A stretch of 64,000 nt of DNA from Halomonas rhizosphaerae (GTDB lineage: Bacteria; Pseudomonadota; Gammaproteobacteria; Pseudomonadales; Halomonadaceae): NCBI RefSeq assembly GCF_030010555.1, contig NZ_JASCQP010000007.1, positions 1-64,000 of the forward strand. The letters are read 5' to 3'. Below, piece by piece: positions 15,697 through 23,889 of the stretch (positions are counted from its first letter, which is position 1; each line of letters starts with the position of its first letter). The position numbers were made by a program, and so were the translations under genes. The notes under the pieces are model-generated. The model saw nothing but the letters and a program-made list of their open reading frames with translations, had not been told where the DNA came from and ran no database searches.

Positions 15697-16752
15697 TCAG
15701 GCGCCCGGGTCGATCACTTCATCGGCGGAGAGGCCTTCTTCCTCGCCGACGGCATCGAGCTGTTCGAGGAAGTAGCCGCGGGCGGCTTCGCCATCCACCC
15801 CCTGGGCGCCGGCCGTTTCGAACCAGGCACCCGGCAGTTCTGTGGCCATCTGCTGGAAGCGCTCGACCTCCTCGTCCGGCAGTTCGATGAAGGTGTTGCC
15901 CTGTTGCTCGGCGAATTCGATGCCGCGCACGTCCACGACATCCATCATGTAGCCGAACAGCCGGGAGAGGCGCTCACCCGAGACCTCCTCGATCGCTGCT
16001 CGGTCCTCGTCGGAGAGCGACGCCCAGGTATCCGGGTTGATGACCAGGGAGAAGCTGCCGCGATAGAAGCCGCCTGGCATCTGCACCGTGTAGGGCAACA
16101 CCTCGGCCAGGCGGAAGCTCTTGAGGCCCTCGAGGGTGAGCATGGCGCCGTCGATCACGCCCTGCGTCGCGGCCTCGTAGGTGCTGGCCGGCGGCAGGGC
16201 GACACCGGTCAGCTCCAGTGCGTTGGAGATGTCGGCCATGATCCCGCCGCCGATGCGCACGCGCTTGCCGTCCAGGTCATCGAGGCTGTCGATCGATTCA
16301 TCGAGGAACAGCGACCCGGGGCCGTGCACGCCCAGACCGATGACCTCGACGCCGCGGTGCTCGCCGGCCTGGGCCAGGTATTCATTGTGGGTGCGCCAGT
16401 AGGCTACCGAGGCCGCTTCGGAGGAGAAGTCCTCGAAGGTGGGCAGCTCGGGCAGCTTGGTCAGTTCGAAGCGCCCGGGCATCAGGCCATGGAAGAGCCA
16501 GGTGACGTCGGCCACGCCGTCCGCGATCAACTCCATCTGGGCGTCGGGCGGGCCCATGTCGTGGACCACGTTGACGGTGACCCGCCCCTCGGTCGCCTCC
16601 TCCACCCAGCTGGCCCAGGTCGGCCAGACGATGGTGTTGACGCCGTGGTTGGGGCCCGCCCAGGTGCTGACCTGCAGCTCGGTGGCCGCAGCGCTCTGGA
16701 AGGCGCCAAGGGAAAGGGCGGTGAGTGTCGTCAGTGTCGCCAGTTTCTTCAT
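15697..16752 (-). CDS. Orphan TRAP solute-binding protein, DctP family
   Basis: A 351-residue secreted receptor with a signal peptide (MKKLATLTTLTALSLGAF, ending at about AAA). It is a close paralogue of the 3366 DctP. Both share GPNHG, NTIVWPTW, EEATEGRV, MPGRFELTKLPE and MDVxDxRG. No permease genes accompany it, so it may feed a second ligand into the DctQM pair at 1514-3345. It lies 71 bp after the P450 gene in the same direction, with an 18-bp palindrome between them, and may be co-transcribed with it. The tail beyond about residue 310 differs from its paralogue. Confidence 0.88.
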   Translation of the reverse strand: MKKLATLTTLTALSLGAFQSAAATELQVSTWAGPNHGVNTIVWPTWASWVEEATEGRVTVNVVHDMGPPDAQMELIADGVADVTWLFHGLMPGRFELTKLPELPTFEDFSSEAASVAYWRTHNEYLAQAGEHRGVEVIGLGVHGPGSLFLDESIDSLDDLDGKRVRIGGGIMADISNALELTGVALPPASTYEAATQGVIDGAMLTLEGLKSFRLAEVLPYTVQMPGGFYRGSFSLVINPDTWASLSDEDRAAIEEVSGERLSRLFGYMMDVVDVRGIEFAEQQGNTFIELPDEEVERFQQMATELPGAWFETAGAQGVDGEAARGYFLEQLDAVGEEEGLSADEVIDPGA

Positions 16753-16805
16753 TGTCGGTTTCCTTGGTTGTTATTGATGTCAGGGTTGGCGTGCGCAACA
16801 GGCTG

Positions 16806-16823
16806 TCCTGATGATCATCAGGA
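16806..16823. promoter_or_regulatory. Perfect 18-bp palindrome between the P450 gene and dctP paralogue
   Basis: TCCTGATGATCATCAGGA is fully self-complementary and ends one base from the P450 stop codon, 54 bp upstream of the dctP start. There is no T-run, so it is unlikely to be a plain terminator. It could be an operator for the dctP paralogue or a processing hairpin. Confidence 0.4.
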
Positions 16824-19163
16824 TCATAGCGAGAGCACCAGACGCTTGCCCTTGGCGCGCGAACAGCAGGCCATCATCCGGTCGTTGGCATCGCGCTCGG
16901 CGCGGCTGAGCACCAGGTCGCGGTGATCGATGTCGCCCTCGGCCACCGCCACCTCGCAGGTACCACACAGGCCCTCACAGCAGTCGCTGGGCACATCCAC
17001 ACCGGCCGCCGTCAGTGCCTCGAGCAGGGTCTGGTCGTTGCTGACCCGTACCGTCAGGTCGGAGTCGGCGAGTCGTGCGTCGAAGGCATGTTCGTGCTCG
17101 GGATCGAGGATGCTGGAGCGGGCCGTGAAATGCTCGACATGCAGCGTGCCCTCGGGCCAGTCCACCGCCAGCGCCTCGAGCGCCTCCAGCATGCGCTCCG
17201 GGCCGCAGGCGTAGACCTGCTCGCCCTCGGATAGGCCGGCGAGCCCTCGCGGCAGGTCGAGGCGGCAGCCCTCGTCGCCGGCATGGAGGGTCAGCGCTGC
17301 CTCATGGTCACGTTCGACCCGGTCGAGAAAGGCCATGGTTCGCCGCCCGGCGCCGCAGTAGTGGAACGCATAGGGCTTGCCGAGCGCCTTGAGCCGATCG
17401 GCCATGGCCAGGATCGGCGTGATGCCGATACCGCCGGCAATCAGGGTATAGCGCGGCACGGCCTCGTCCAGAGGGAAGTGGTTCTTGGGACCGGCGATAT
17501 GCAGCACGTCACCCGGCTCGAGGGTGTCGTGGAAATGCACCGAGCCCCCTCGCCCCTCGGGCTCGCGCAGGATGGCGATGGACAGGCGGCTGCGGTCACC
17601 GCACGTCCCGCACAGCGAGTAGCAGCGGCGCCATTCGCCCGACACCAGCTCGATATGGGAACCGGGGGACCAGTCGGGCAGCTCACGCCCATGGGGATCG
17701 ACCAGGTCGACACGGATCACCGCCTCGGCCTCGCGCTCCACCTCGCTGACGACGACCCGGCGCAGGATGTCATCCTTGACCGGTGCCCCGATGCGGAAAT
17801 GCGTGGGGTTTTCCAGCACCGAGGGAGTGCGCCGTTCGGGATTCTGCGCGGGATCCCATTCCACCCATAGCGACGTGGCGCCACGAAACGAGATATTGGG
17901 CAGGTACTCGAACGCCTGGTCCTCGACCAGCTGCATATGCGGCAGACGACGGACGAATTCATCGAGGATGACCCGCATTTCCATCCGGGCGATGTTCTTG
18001 CCCATGCACTGGTGCGCACCATAGCCGAAGGTGAGGTGCTCGGCCGCGTTGTGGCGGTAGATGTCGAACGCCTCGGGATTCTCCCAGTGGCGACGATCCT
18101 GGTTGGCCGACGCCTGCACGATCAGCAGTCTGCCGCCCTTCGGAATCTTCTCCCCACCGACTTCGGTGTCGTCGGTGGCGATGCGACGCCAGGCCACGAC
18201 CGACCCGGCGACGCGCAGGCACTCCTCGATCGCGCTGGGAATCAGGGCAGGGTTCTCGCAGATGTCGTTCCAGGACTCGCGGTGCGACAGCAGGGTACGA
18301 AAGGCGTTGGTGGTGGCGAAAGCGGTGGTCTCATGGGCGGCCACCAGGATCGCCATCATCATCGAGCGCAGATAGCTCTCCGGGACGATGTCAGGATGCT
18401 CAGCGTGCATCCGGATCGAGTCATACATCCAGCCCTCGCCGGTCGGCTCGGCCAGCATGCGATCGAGGATCGCCTGTGCCGACTGCCAGAAGCGGCCGAC
18501 GTCCTCGGCAATCTGCAATTGCTGTGCCGGGGAGGGGCGGCCCCAGGTATTGAGCGTGTGGGCGACCGAGAAGCGGCGAAGCTCCTGGGCATCCTCCTCG
18601 GGCACCCCCAGGAAGCGCAGTGCCACGGTCATGGGAATCTCTCGGAACATCTCGGCCACCAGATCGACGTGCCCCTTGTCGATAAAGCGGTCCATGTAGT
18701 CGCGCACCAACTCGCGCACCCATGCCTCGTGCTTCTCGAGGTGCTCGGGCAGGAAGGCCTCCATCAGCAGTCGGCGGCGTTCCATGTGGTCCGGCTCGTC
18801 CTCGTTGACCATGGTGCGGCGCATCGCATAGCCGTGACTCTCGAGGATCTTCATCGCCTCGGGAGGCGCCGGGGTGAGCTTTTCCAGGGCGATCGAGGGC
18901 GAGAAGAGGAGGTTGTCGCGGAACACCGCCTTCACGTCCTCATAGCGGCTCACGACCCAATAACCGAGCCTCGGGCTGTAGAACACCGGCTGCTGCTCGC
19001 GCGCCCAGCGCAGCGCCTCGGCAGGGTCGAGCTGATAGGGCGCATCGAAAGGATCGAAGGCGGCGGCCTCGGGCGATACCGGGCAGCCGGTGGGCGATAC
19101 GGCGGCCTGGTGGAAGGGGCAGCCGGCCACGCCGGTTTCGGTCCGGTGGATTGCTGATGTCAT
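16824..19163 (-). CDS. Self-sufficient cytochrome P450 (CYP116B-type: P450, FMN reductase and 2Fe-2S domains)
   Basis: A 779-residue fusion that carries its own redox partners. The P450 domain has the oxygen-binding AHETT (276-280), ExxR (E314, R317) and heme-ligand loop FGYGAHQCMG with C386. A phthalate-dioxygenase-reductase-like part follows, with RCYS for flavin (513-516) and AGGIGITP (576-583). A plant-type ferredoxin ends it, with C728-x4-C733-x2-C736 and C766. Order and length match the CYP116B class. The ATG at 19163 has GGGAGG upstream; an ATG at 19205 lacks one. Context suggests hydroxylation, epoxidation or O-demethylation of an aromatic precursor feeding homogentisate, but the substrate is unknown. 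Confidence 0.9.
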   Translation of the reverse strand: MTSAIHRTETGVAGCPFHQAAVSPTGCPVSPEAAAFDPFDAPYQLDPAEALRWAREQQPVFYSPRLGYWVVSRYEDVKAVFRDNLLFSPSIALEKLTPAPPEAMKILESHGYAMRRTMVNEDEPDHMERRRLLMEAFLPEHLEKHEAWVRELVRDYMDRFIDKGHVDLVAEMFREIPMTVALRFLGVPEEDAQELRRFSVAHTLNTWGRPSPAQQLQIAEDVGRFWQSAQAILDRMLAEPTGEGWMYDSIRMHAEHPDIVPESYLRSMMMAILVAAHETTAFATTNAFRTLLSHRESWNDICENPALIPSAIEECLRVAGSVVAWRRIATDDTEVGGEKIPKGGRLLIVQASANQDRRHWENPEAFDIYRHNAAEHLTFGYGAHQCMGKNIARMEMRVILDEFVRRLPHMQLVEDQAFEYLPNISFRGATSLWVEWDPAQNPERRTPSVLENPTHFRIGAPVKDDILRRVVVSEVEREAEAVIRVDLVDPHGRELPDWSPGSHIELVSGEWRRCYSLCGTCGDRSRLSIAILREPEGRGGSVHFHDTLEPGDVLHIAGPKNHFPLDEAVPRYTLIAGGIGITPILAMADRLKALGKPYAFHYCGAGRRTMAFLDRVERDHEAALTLHAGDEGCRLDLPRGLAGLSEGEQVYACGPERMLEALEALAVDWPEGTLHVEHFTARSSILDPEHEHAFDARLADSDLTVRVSNDQTLLEALTAAGVDVPSDCCEGLCGTCEVAVAEGDIDHRDLVLSRAERDANDRMMACCSRAKGKRLVLSL

Positions 19164-19353
19164 GGGGCCTCCCGCGGGACTGTCGCCCGGCATCGTAGCG
19201 GTCATGAGTCGCGGATCTATTGTTACTTTTATCGCACAGGATGTATCGTTTATCGAACTTATGGCTGAACATAGGCAGTTCCGATGGGGACGTCAATCCC
19301 CGGGCGACTGCACTTTCTTGCCCCGCCACCCCCGACTCGAGGAATGTCGTTCG

Positions 19354-20031
19354 ATGGCCACCACCCTGCAAACCCTGGATCGCGGCCTGCGCGCGCTCGA
19401 AATCGTCGCCGAGCATGCCGAGGGCGTCACCATCGCCGAACTCGCCGAGCAACTGGCGGTGCACCGCGCCATCGCCTATCGCATCGTCACCACCCTCGAG
19501 GGGCATGGGCTGATCACGCGGACCCGTGAGGGCCCGGTGCGCCTGGGGGCGGGCATCTCGCTGCTGGCCTCGCGCTTCGAGCCCCAGCTGCGCGGCGTGG
19601 CACAGCCCCTGCTGCAAAGGCTGGCGAGGGCCACCCGGGCCACGGCCTTCATCTCGGTCGCCCAGGGCGATGAGTGCGTGGTGATCATGGAAGCCGAGCC
19701 CGAGGAGGGGCTGCTGCGGGTCGGTTACCGGGTGGGCAGCCGCCACCCGCTGACACGAGGGGCGGCCGGCATCGCCATCCTGGCCGCTCGTCCCCCGCAG
19801 CCAGACGATGACGAGGCCGTACGCCAGGCGCGAACCGAGGGCTTCAGCCTGACCCGCGGTCAGCTGCAGCGCGGGGCCGTCGGCGTGGCCAGTGCCATCG
19901 CCTCGCCGCAGGTCCGGCCCGGCGTGGAGGCCTGTGTCGGCGTAGTCGCCATGGATGATCTGGACACCGACACGGCCATCCGCGAGGTGATGGACCATGC
20001 CGGCCAGCTCGCCGACCTGATCGGCCAGTAG
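19354..20031 (+). CDS. IclR-family transcriptional regulator
   Basis: A 225-residue regulator with an N-terminal winged helix (LDRGLRALEIVAEHAEGVTI, then LAEQLAVHRAIAYRIVTTLE) and a C-terminal IclR effector domain (RGAAGIAILAA, then ACVGVVAMDD). IclR proteins commonly control aromatic-acid genes, and the hmg regulator of P. putida belongs to this family. It is divergent from the P450 gene across 190 bp and may regulate that gene, itself or the wider locus. The domain is slightly short for IclR (usually about 250). The ATG at 19354 follows GAGGA; the open frame upstream crosses the intergenic region. Confidence 0.85.
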   Translation: MATTLQTLDRGLRALEIVAEHAEGVTIAELAEQLAVHRAIAYRIVTTLEGHGLITRTREGPVRLGAGISLLASRFEPQLRGVAQPLLQRLARATRATAFISVAQGDECVVIMEAEPEEGLLRVGYRVGSRHPLTRGAAGIAILAARPPQPDDDEAVRQARTEGFSLTRGQLQRGAVGVASAIASPQVRPGVEACVGVVAMDDLDTDTAIREVMDHAGQLADLIGQ

Positions 20032-20111
20032 CTTGAGGCGGGCGGCCCGTGAAGCCATCCCCTCGGGGGGGTACACTAGCCCCGTCCCCCAGCCACCAGC
20101 CGAGGCCTGTG

Positions 20112-21140
20112 ATGAGTTCCCACCTGCTATCCATCGACTCCCTGTCCCGCGACGACATCGACCACCTGATGCGCGTCGCCGCGCGGATGGAGCCCATCGC
20201 AAGTCGGCGCAAGATCACCCGGGTACTGGAAGGGGCCGTGCTCGGCAACCTCTTCTTCGAGGCCAGCACCCGTACTCGGGTCAGCTTTCATGCCGCCTTC
20301 TGCCGGCTCGGCGGCAGCGTCTGCGACACCACCGGCTTCACCTTCTCGTCCATGGCCAAGGGCGAGTCGCTCTACGATACCAGCCGGGTGATGAGCGGCT
20401 ATTGCGACGCCATCGTCATGCGCCACCCGGACCAGGGCTCGGTGGCCGAATTCGCCGCCGCGACGAAGGTGCCGGTGATCAACGCCGGCGACGGCCCCGG
20501 CGAGCATCCCAGCCAGGCGCTGCTGGACTTTTACACCATCGACAAGGAGTTCGCCCTGCAGGGCAAGGCGCTCAGGGACGCCCACGTGCTGATGACCGGC
20601 GACCTGAAGTATGGCCGCACGGTGCACTCGTTGATCAAGCTGCTGTCTCGCTACGCCCCGATGCGCGTCACCCTGGTGGCGCCGCCCGGCCTCGAGATGC
20701 CGAGCCACCTGATCGAGCGGGTCAGCCGCCAGGGGCTCAGCGTGGAGGTTCGCGAGAGCCTGGCCGGCGACTTCTCCGACGTGGACGTGGTCTACACCAC
20801 CCGCATCCAGAAGGAGCGCTTCACCGCCGAGATGAGCGAGGGCTTCAACCTCTCCCGGGACTTCACCGTGGATCGCGCCTTCCTGGACAGCCGCTGCGGC
20901 CCCTCCACCATCGTCATGCACCCGCTGCCCCGCGACAGCCGCCCCGAGGCCAACGACCTGGACGTGGACCTCAACGGCGACCCGCGCCTGGCGATTTTCC
21001 GCCAGACCGACAACGGCATCCCGGTGCGCATGGCGATTTTCGCGACCCTGCTCGGGGTCGAGGCGCTCATCGACAGGGACCTGCGCGACGTGCCCTGGTT
21101 CGTGCCCGACCGCCTGGGCGTTGACGACGCCACCTTCTGA
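20112..21140 (+). CDS. pyrB: Aspartate carbamoyltransferase, catalytic subunit
   Basis: Joins carbamoyl phosphate and aspartate in the first committed pyrimidine step. The 342-residue protein has the carbamoyl-phosphate loop FFEASTRTRVSF, the SMAKGES loop, RHPDQGS, the GDLKYGRTVHSL segment also seen in E. coli PyrB, and HPLPR near the C-terminus. It is about 30 residues longer than most PyrB, the extra falling after HPLPR and at the C-terminus. No pyrI, pyrR or pyrC lies beside it, unlike in Pseudomonas, where pyrR-pyrB-pyrC adjoin ruvX. Confidence 0.93.
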   Translation: MSSHLLSIDSLSRDDIDHLMRVAARMEPIASRRKITRVLEGAVLGNLFFEASTRTRVSFHAAFCRLGGSVCDTTGFTFSSMAKGESLYDTSRVMSGYCDAIVMRHPDQGSVAEFAAATKVPVINAGDGPGEHPSQALLDFYTIDKEFALQGKALRDAHVLMTGDLKYGRTVHSLIKLLSRYAPMRVTLVAPPGLEMPSHLIERVSRQGLSVEVRESLAGDFSDVDVVYTTRIQKERFTAEMSEGFNLSRDFTVDRAFLDSRCGPSTIVMHPLPRDSRPEANDLDVDLNGDPRLAIFRQTDNGIPVRMAIFATLLGVEALIDRDLRDVPWFVPDRLGVDDATF

Positions 21141-21233
21141 GCGGCCTGCAGGTCGCAACCGATCGCCTATGCTGGTGGGGAACGACAATCCGCGTCGCCG
21201 CACATGGCGACCAGGCCTGGAGGCGCAACACCG

Positions 21234-21881
21234 ATGAACCTGAAGCGTGCGTACCTGTTGCTGTGTGGCTTCTACACCCTGTTGATCCTGATCGGCGTCA
21301 TCGCCCTGCTGATGGGGGGAGGGTCGCTGCTCGCCATGATCCAGCTGGGCGTGGGAGCGGTGGTGGTGATCGGACTGTGGGGCTACTTCCTGGACAGGGG
21401 CTTCATGAACCCGCGGATGTGGCGCCCCCTGGCGGGACTGCTGGCGCTGGGCATCGTCGTGCAGATGGTCGCGGTGTTCACGGCGGATCTCTCCAGCGCG
21501 GCGCTGACCTGGACCCTCACGACCGCCATCTTCTCGGTGCTGCCGATGATCTTCCTGTATCGCTACGGCGACCGTGACCAGCCCCTCTGGGCCTCGCCCG
21601 AGGAGCGCGAGGGGGGCAAGGTGCTGGGGGAGCTGCTCGAGGGGCAGCCAGAGCTGATGGTCGAGAAACAGGCCGAGGACAGCCAGGCGACCGTCAGGGT
21701 GCGCAAGGCCGGTGATGGCTACCTGGCGAGCGTCGAGCGAGAGCGGGAAGGAGAGGTGGAGGCCTTCGAGGAGCGCTTCCGCTGCCCGGCGACCCTGGCG
21801 TTCTTCATCGAGAAGTTCACCTGCATCTCGGTGGGCGACTTCGCCACGAAATACCGTGCCGGCGACACCCGTCCGGCCTGA
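21234..21881 (+). CDS. Membrane protein of unknown function
   Basis: A 215-residue protein I do not recognise. The first half has four probable membrane helices (about residues 7-28, 32-50, 63-83 and 88-108). The second half is soluble, charged and rich in Glu, with no known motif. GGAGG lies 10 bp before the ATG. It stands between pyrB and the convergent ruvX, whose stop directly abuts its own. Confidence 0.6.
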   Translation: MNLKRAYLLLCGFYTLLILIGVIALLMGGGSLLAMIQLGVGAVVVIGLWGYFLDRGFMNPRMWRPLAGLLALGIVVQMVAVFTADLSSAALTWTLTTAIFSVLPMIFLYRYGDRDQPLWASPEEREGGKVLGELLEGQPELMVEKQAEDSQATVRVRKAGDGYLASVEREREGEVEAFEERFRCPATLAFFIEKFTCISVGDFATKYRAGDTRPA

Positions 21882-22325
21882 TCAGCGCGGCGGCAGACCC
21901 TCGTGCCGGGCGAACCAGCCCTCCAGGATCAGCACCGCGGCGATGCCGTCGACGCCCTGTTCACGATAGTTGCCGCGGTGGCCGGCCTCCCGGGCGATCG
22001 ACTTGGCCTCGCGGGTGGAGCCGCGCTCGTCGACCATCTCGCAGGGGATGCCGTAGCGGCCATAGAGACGCTTGCCGAACTTGCGCGCGCGGGTACTCAT
22101 GACCGACTCGCTGCCGTCCATGTTGAGCGGCAGCCCCACCACGAAGAGGTCCGGGCGCCATTCGTCCACCAGCCGCGCCACCTGCGCCCAGTCGGGGATG
22201 CCGTCCCGGGCAGGCAAGGGCTCGAGCTCCCGGGCACTGGCGAGCAGCTCGTTGCCCACCGCCACGCCGATGCGCCGGGTGCCGAAGTCGAAGGCCAGGA
22301 TCAGTCGCGAACCGGCTTCGGCCAT
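21882..22325 (-). CDS. ruvX: RuvX/YqgF-type Holliday-junction resolvase, 16S pre-rRNA nuclease
   Basis: A 147-residue RNase-H-fold nuclease involved in 16S rRNA 5'-end maturation and proposed as a junction resolvase. The catalytic Asp is in AFDFGTRRIGVAVG; the second acidic motif is in VDERGSTREA and the third in DGIAAVLILEGW. Length is standard. It lies after yqgE, tonB and gshB in the same direction, the order known from Pseudomonas. Confidence 0.93.
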   Translation of the reverse strand: MAEAGSRLILAFDFGTRRIGVAVGNELLASARELEPLPARDGIPDWAQVARLVDEWRPDLFVVGLPLNMDGSESVMSTRARKFGKRLYGRYGIPCEMVDERGSTREAKSIAREAGHRGNYREQGVDGIAAVLILEGWFARHEGLPPR

Positions 22326-22359
22326 CAGTCCGGCTCCGTCATCACGCGCCGCCCCCTCA

Positions 22360-22932
22360 TCAGGAGTGGCCCGCCTCGCGGGTCATCAGGTTCAGGTCGA
22401 TGCCCAGGATGCCCGCGGCGGCGCCCAGGCGCTGCTCGGGCGGCACCGTGAAGAGGATGTCGGCGCGCCCCTCCACCGTGAGCCAGGCATTCTCCTTGAG
22501 CTCGGCCTCCAGCTGGCCCGACTCCCAGCCGGCACAGCCCAGGCAGACCAGGAACTGCTCGGGCCCCTTGCCGTCCGCCAGGGCCTGGAGGATATCCATG
22601 GAGGTGGTCAGGGCGATATCGTCGGCGACCTGGATGCTGGAATCCCAGGAATCGCTGGACCCGCGATGCAGGATGAAGCCGCGATCCTTGTGGGTCGGGC
22701 CGCCATAGTAGACCGGCGCATCGCGATGGGGGCTCTCGTCGCCGCCCAGCTCGAGCTGCTCGAAGAGGGCGTCCAGGGTCAGCTCCAGGGGCCGGTTGAC
22801 GATCACGCCCATGGTGCCGTTCTCGTCATGGTCGCAGAGGTAGCTGAGGCTGCCGGCGAAATTGGGGTCTTCCAGGTGCGGCATCGCCAGCAGGAAGTGG
22901 TTTTTCAAGCCGAAGTGTTGCACGGATTGCAT
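22360..22932 (-). CDS. yqgE: YqgE/AlgH-family protein
   Basis: A 190-residue protein of the UPF0301 (DUF179) family, one compact cytoplasmic domain of unclear biochemical role. Family landmarks are NHFLLAMPHLEDPNF at the N-terminus, GTMGVIVNRPLELTL, the YYGGPT motif and CLGCAGWESGQLE. AlgH is linked to alginate regulation in Pseudomonas, but that is not implied here. It sits between tonB and ruvX. Confidence 0.92.
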   Translation of the reverse strand: MQSVQHFGLKNHFLLAMPHLEDPNFAGSLSYLCDHDENGTMGVIVNRPLELTLDALFEQLELGGDESPHRDAPVYYGGPTHKDRGFILHRGSSDSWDSSIQVADDIALTTSMDILQALADGKGPEQFLVCLGCAGWESGQLEAELKENAWLTVEGRADILFTVPPEQRLGAAAGILGIDLNLMTREAGHS

Positions 22933-22949
22933 GAGACTCCCCGGCGGAC

Positions 22950-23870
22950 CTATTGCACGCCGTAATGATTGCCTTGGCCGAACCGCCAGACCCGGGTGAT
23001 GGACAGGCTGTCCAGGGTGCCCATGCCCCGGTCGAAGGGGCGATAGGGGGCGGCACCGTGCACCGTGTCCAGGGCTGCCTGGTCGAGTTCGGCATGTCCC
23101 GAGGATTGTACCACCTCTGCCTGGCGAACCTGACCGTCGCGGCCGATCACCACCCGGATGCGCAGCTGCCCCTCCAGGTGACGCGGCGCCGGGTGCACCC
23201 GGTTGCCGTAATCCTCGACCCGGCGGGTCCAGTCGTCGATATAGCGTGCCTCGGCGGCCTGCTGGGCGGCCTGGCGCCCCTCCCCCGGCTGCTCGCCGGC
23301 GAACTCCGACGAGAGGCCCTGCTCGCGGATGCTGGAGGTGGCCTGGGCGAGCAGGTCGCGCCCCGAGGCGGAGGGGGCCGAGGCGGTGGGTGGCGCCGAG
23401 GTCTCGGCCGACTGGGGGGCACTGTCGCGAGGCACGGGCGTCGCCTGGGCCTCGCGGGGGCGCTCGGCCGCCGGGGGCTCGGGCGCCTCGCTTTCGGGCT
23501 CGGGGCGGGCGGCACTCTCCGGCTCTGCCGGGGTGGCCGGGTCCACCTCGGGTTCGGCCGCCTGCAGCTCGGGCAACTCGTCCATGGGCGCGGCCCTGGC
23601 CTCCGCCGGAGCCTGCTCCTGGGGCGAGCCGGCGGCGCGCTGGTCGGCCTCGGCGATGGCCGAAGCCTCCACGGCCTCCGGCGACGGCCGGCTCACCAGC
23701 ACCACGTCGATGCTGGAGCGCTCGACGGGCGCCGGCGCGAATTGGCGACTGGCCACCACCCCGATGACCACCAGGTGCAGCAGCAGCGCCAGCGACCAGG
23801 CCAGCCAGTGCCGGTACGGCCGGGAGACCGGGGCATACTGGATGGGGTCGCTGAGGGGGCTGCTCGTCAT
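22950..23870 (-). CDS. tonB: TonB-family energy transducer
   Basis: A 306-residue inner-membrane anchored protein that passes proton-motive energy to outer-membrane receptors. One N-terminal membrane helix (about residues 22-43) is followed by a long Pro/Ala/Glu-rich periplasmic spacer (about 70-170) and a C-terminal TonB domain (GQVRQAEVVQSSGHAELDQA, then VWRFGQGN). No exbBD genes are visible nearby. The gene starts 19 bp after gshB ends and belongs to the gshB-tonB-yqgE-ruvX group. Confidence 0.88.
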   Translation of the reverse strand: MTSSPLSDPIQYAPVSRPYRHWLAWSLALLLHLVVIGVVASRQFAPAPVERSSIDVVLVSRPSPEAVEASAIAEADQRAAGSPQEQAPAEARAAPMDELPELQAAEPEVDPATPAEPESAARPEPESEAPEPPAAERPREAQATPVPRDSAPQSAETSAPPTASAPSASGRDLLAQATSSIREQGLSSEFAGEQPGEGRQAAQQAAEARYIDDWTRRVEDYGNRVHPAPRHLEGQLRIRVVIGRDGQVRQAEVVQSSGHAELDQAALDTVHGAAPYRPFDRGMGTLDSLSITRVWRFGQGNHYGVQ

Positions 23871-23889
23871 GGGCCGTAGGCCTCCCGGA

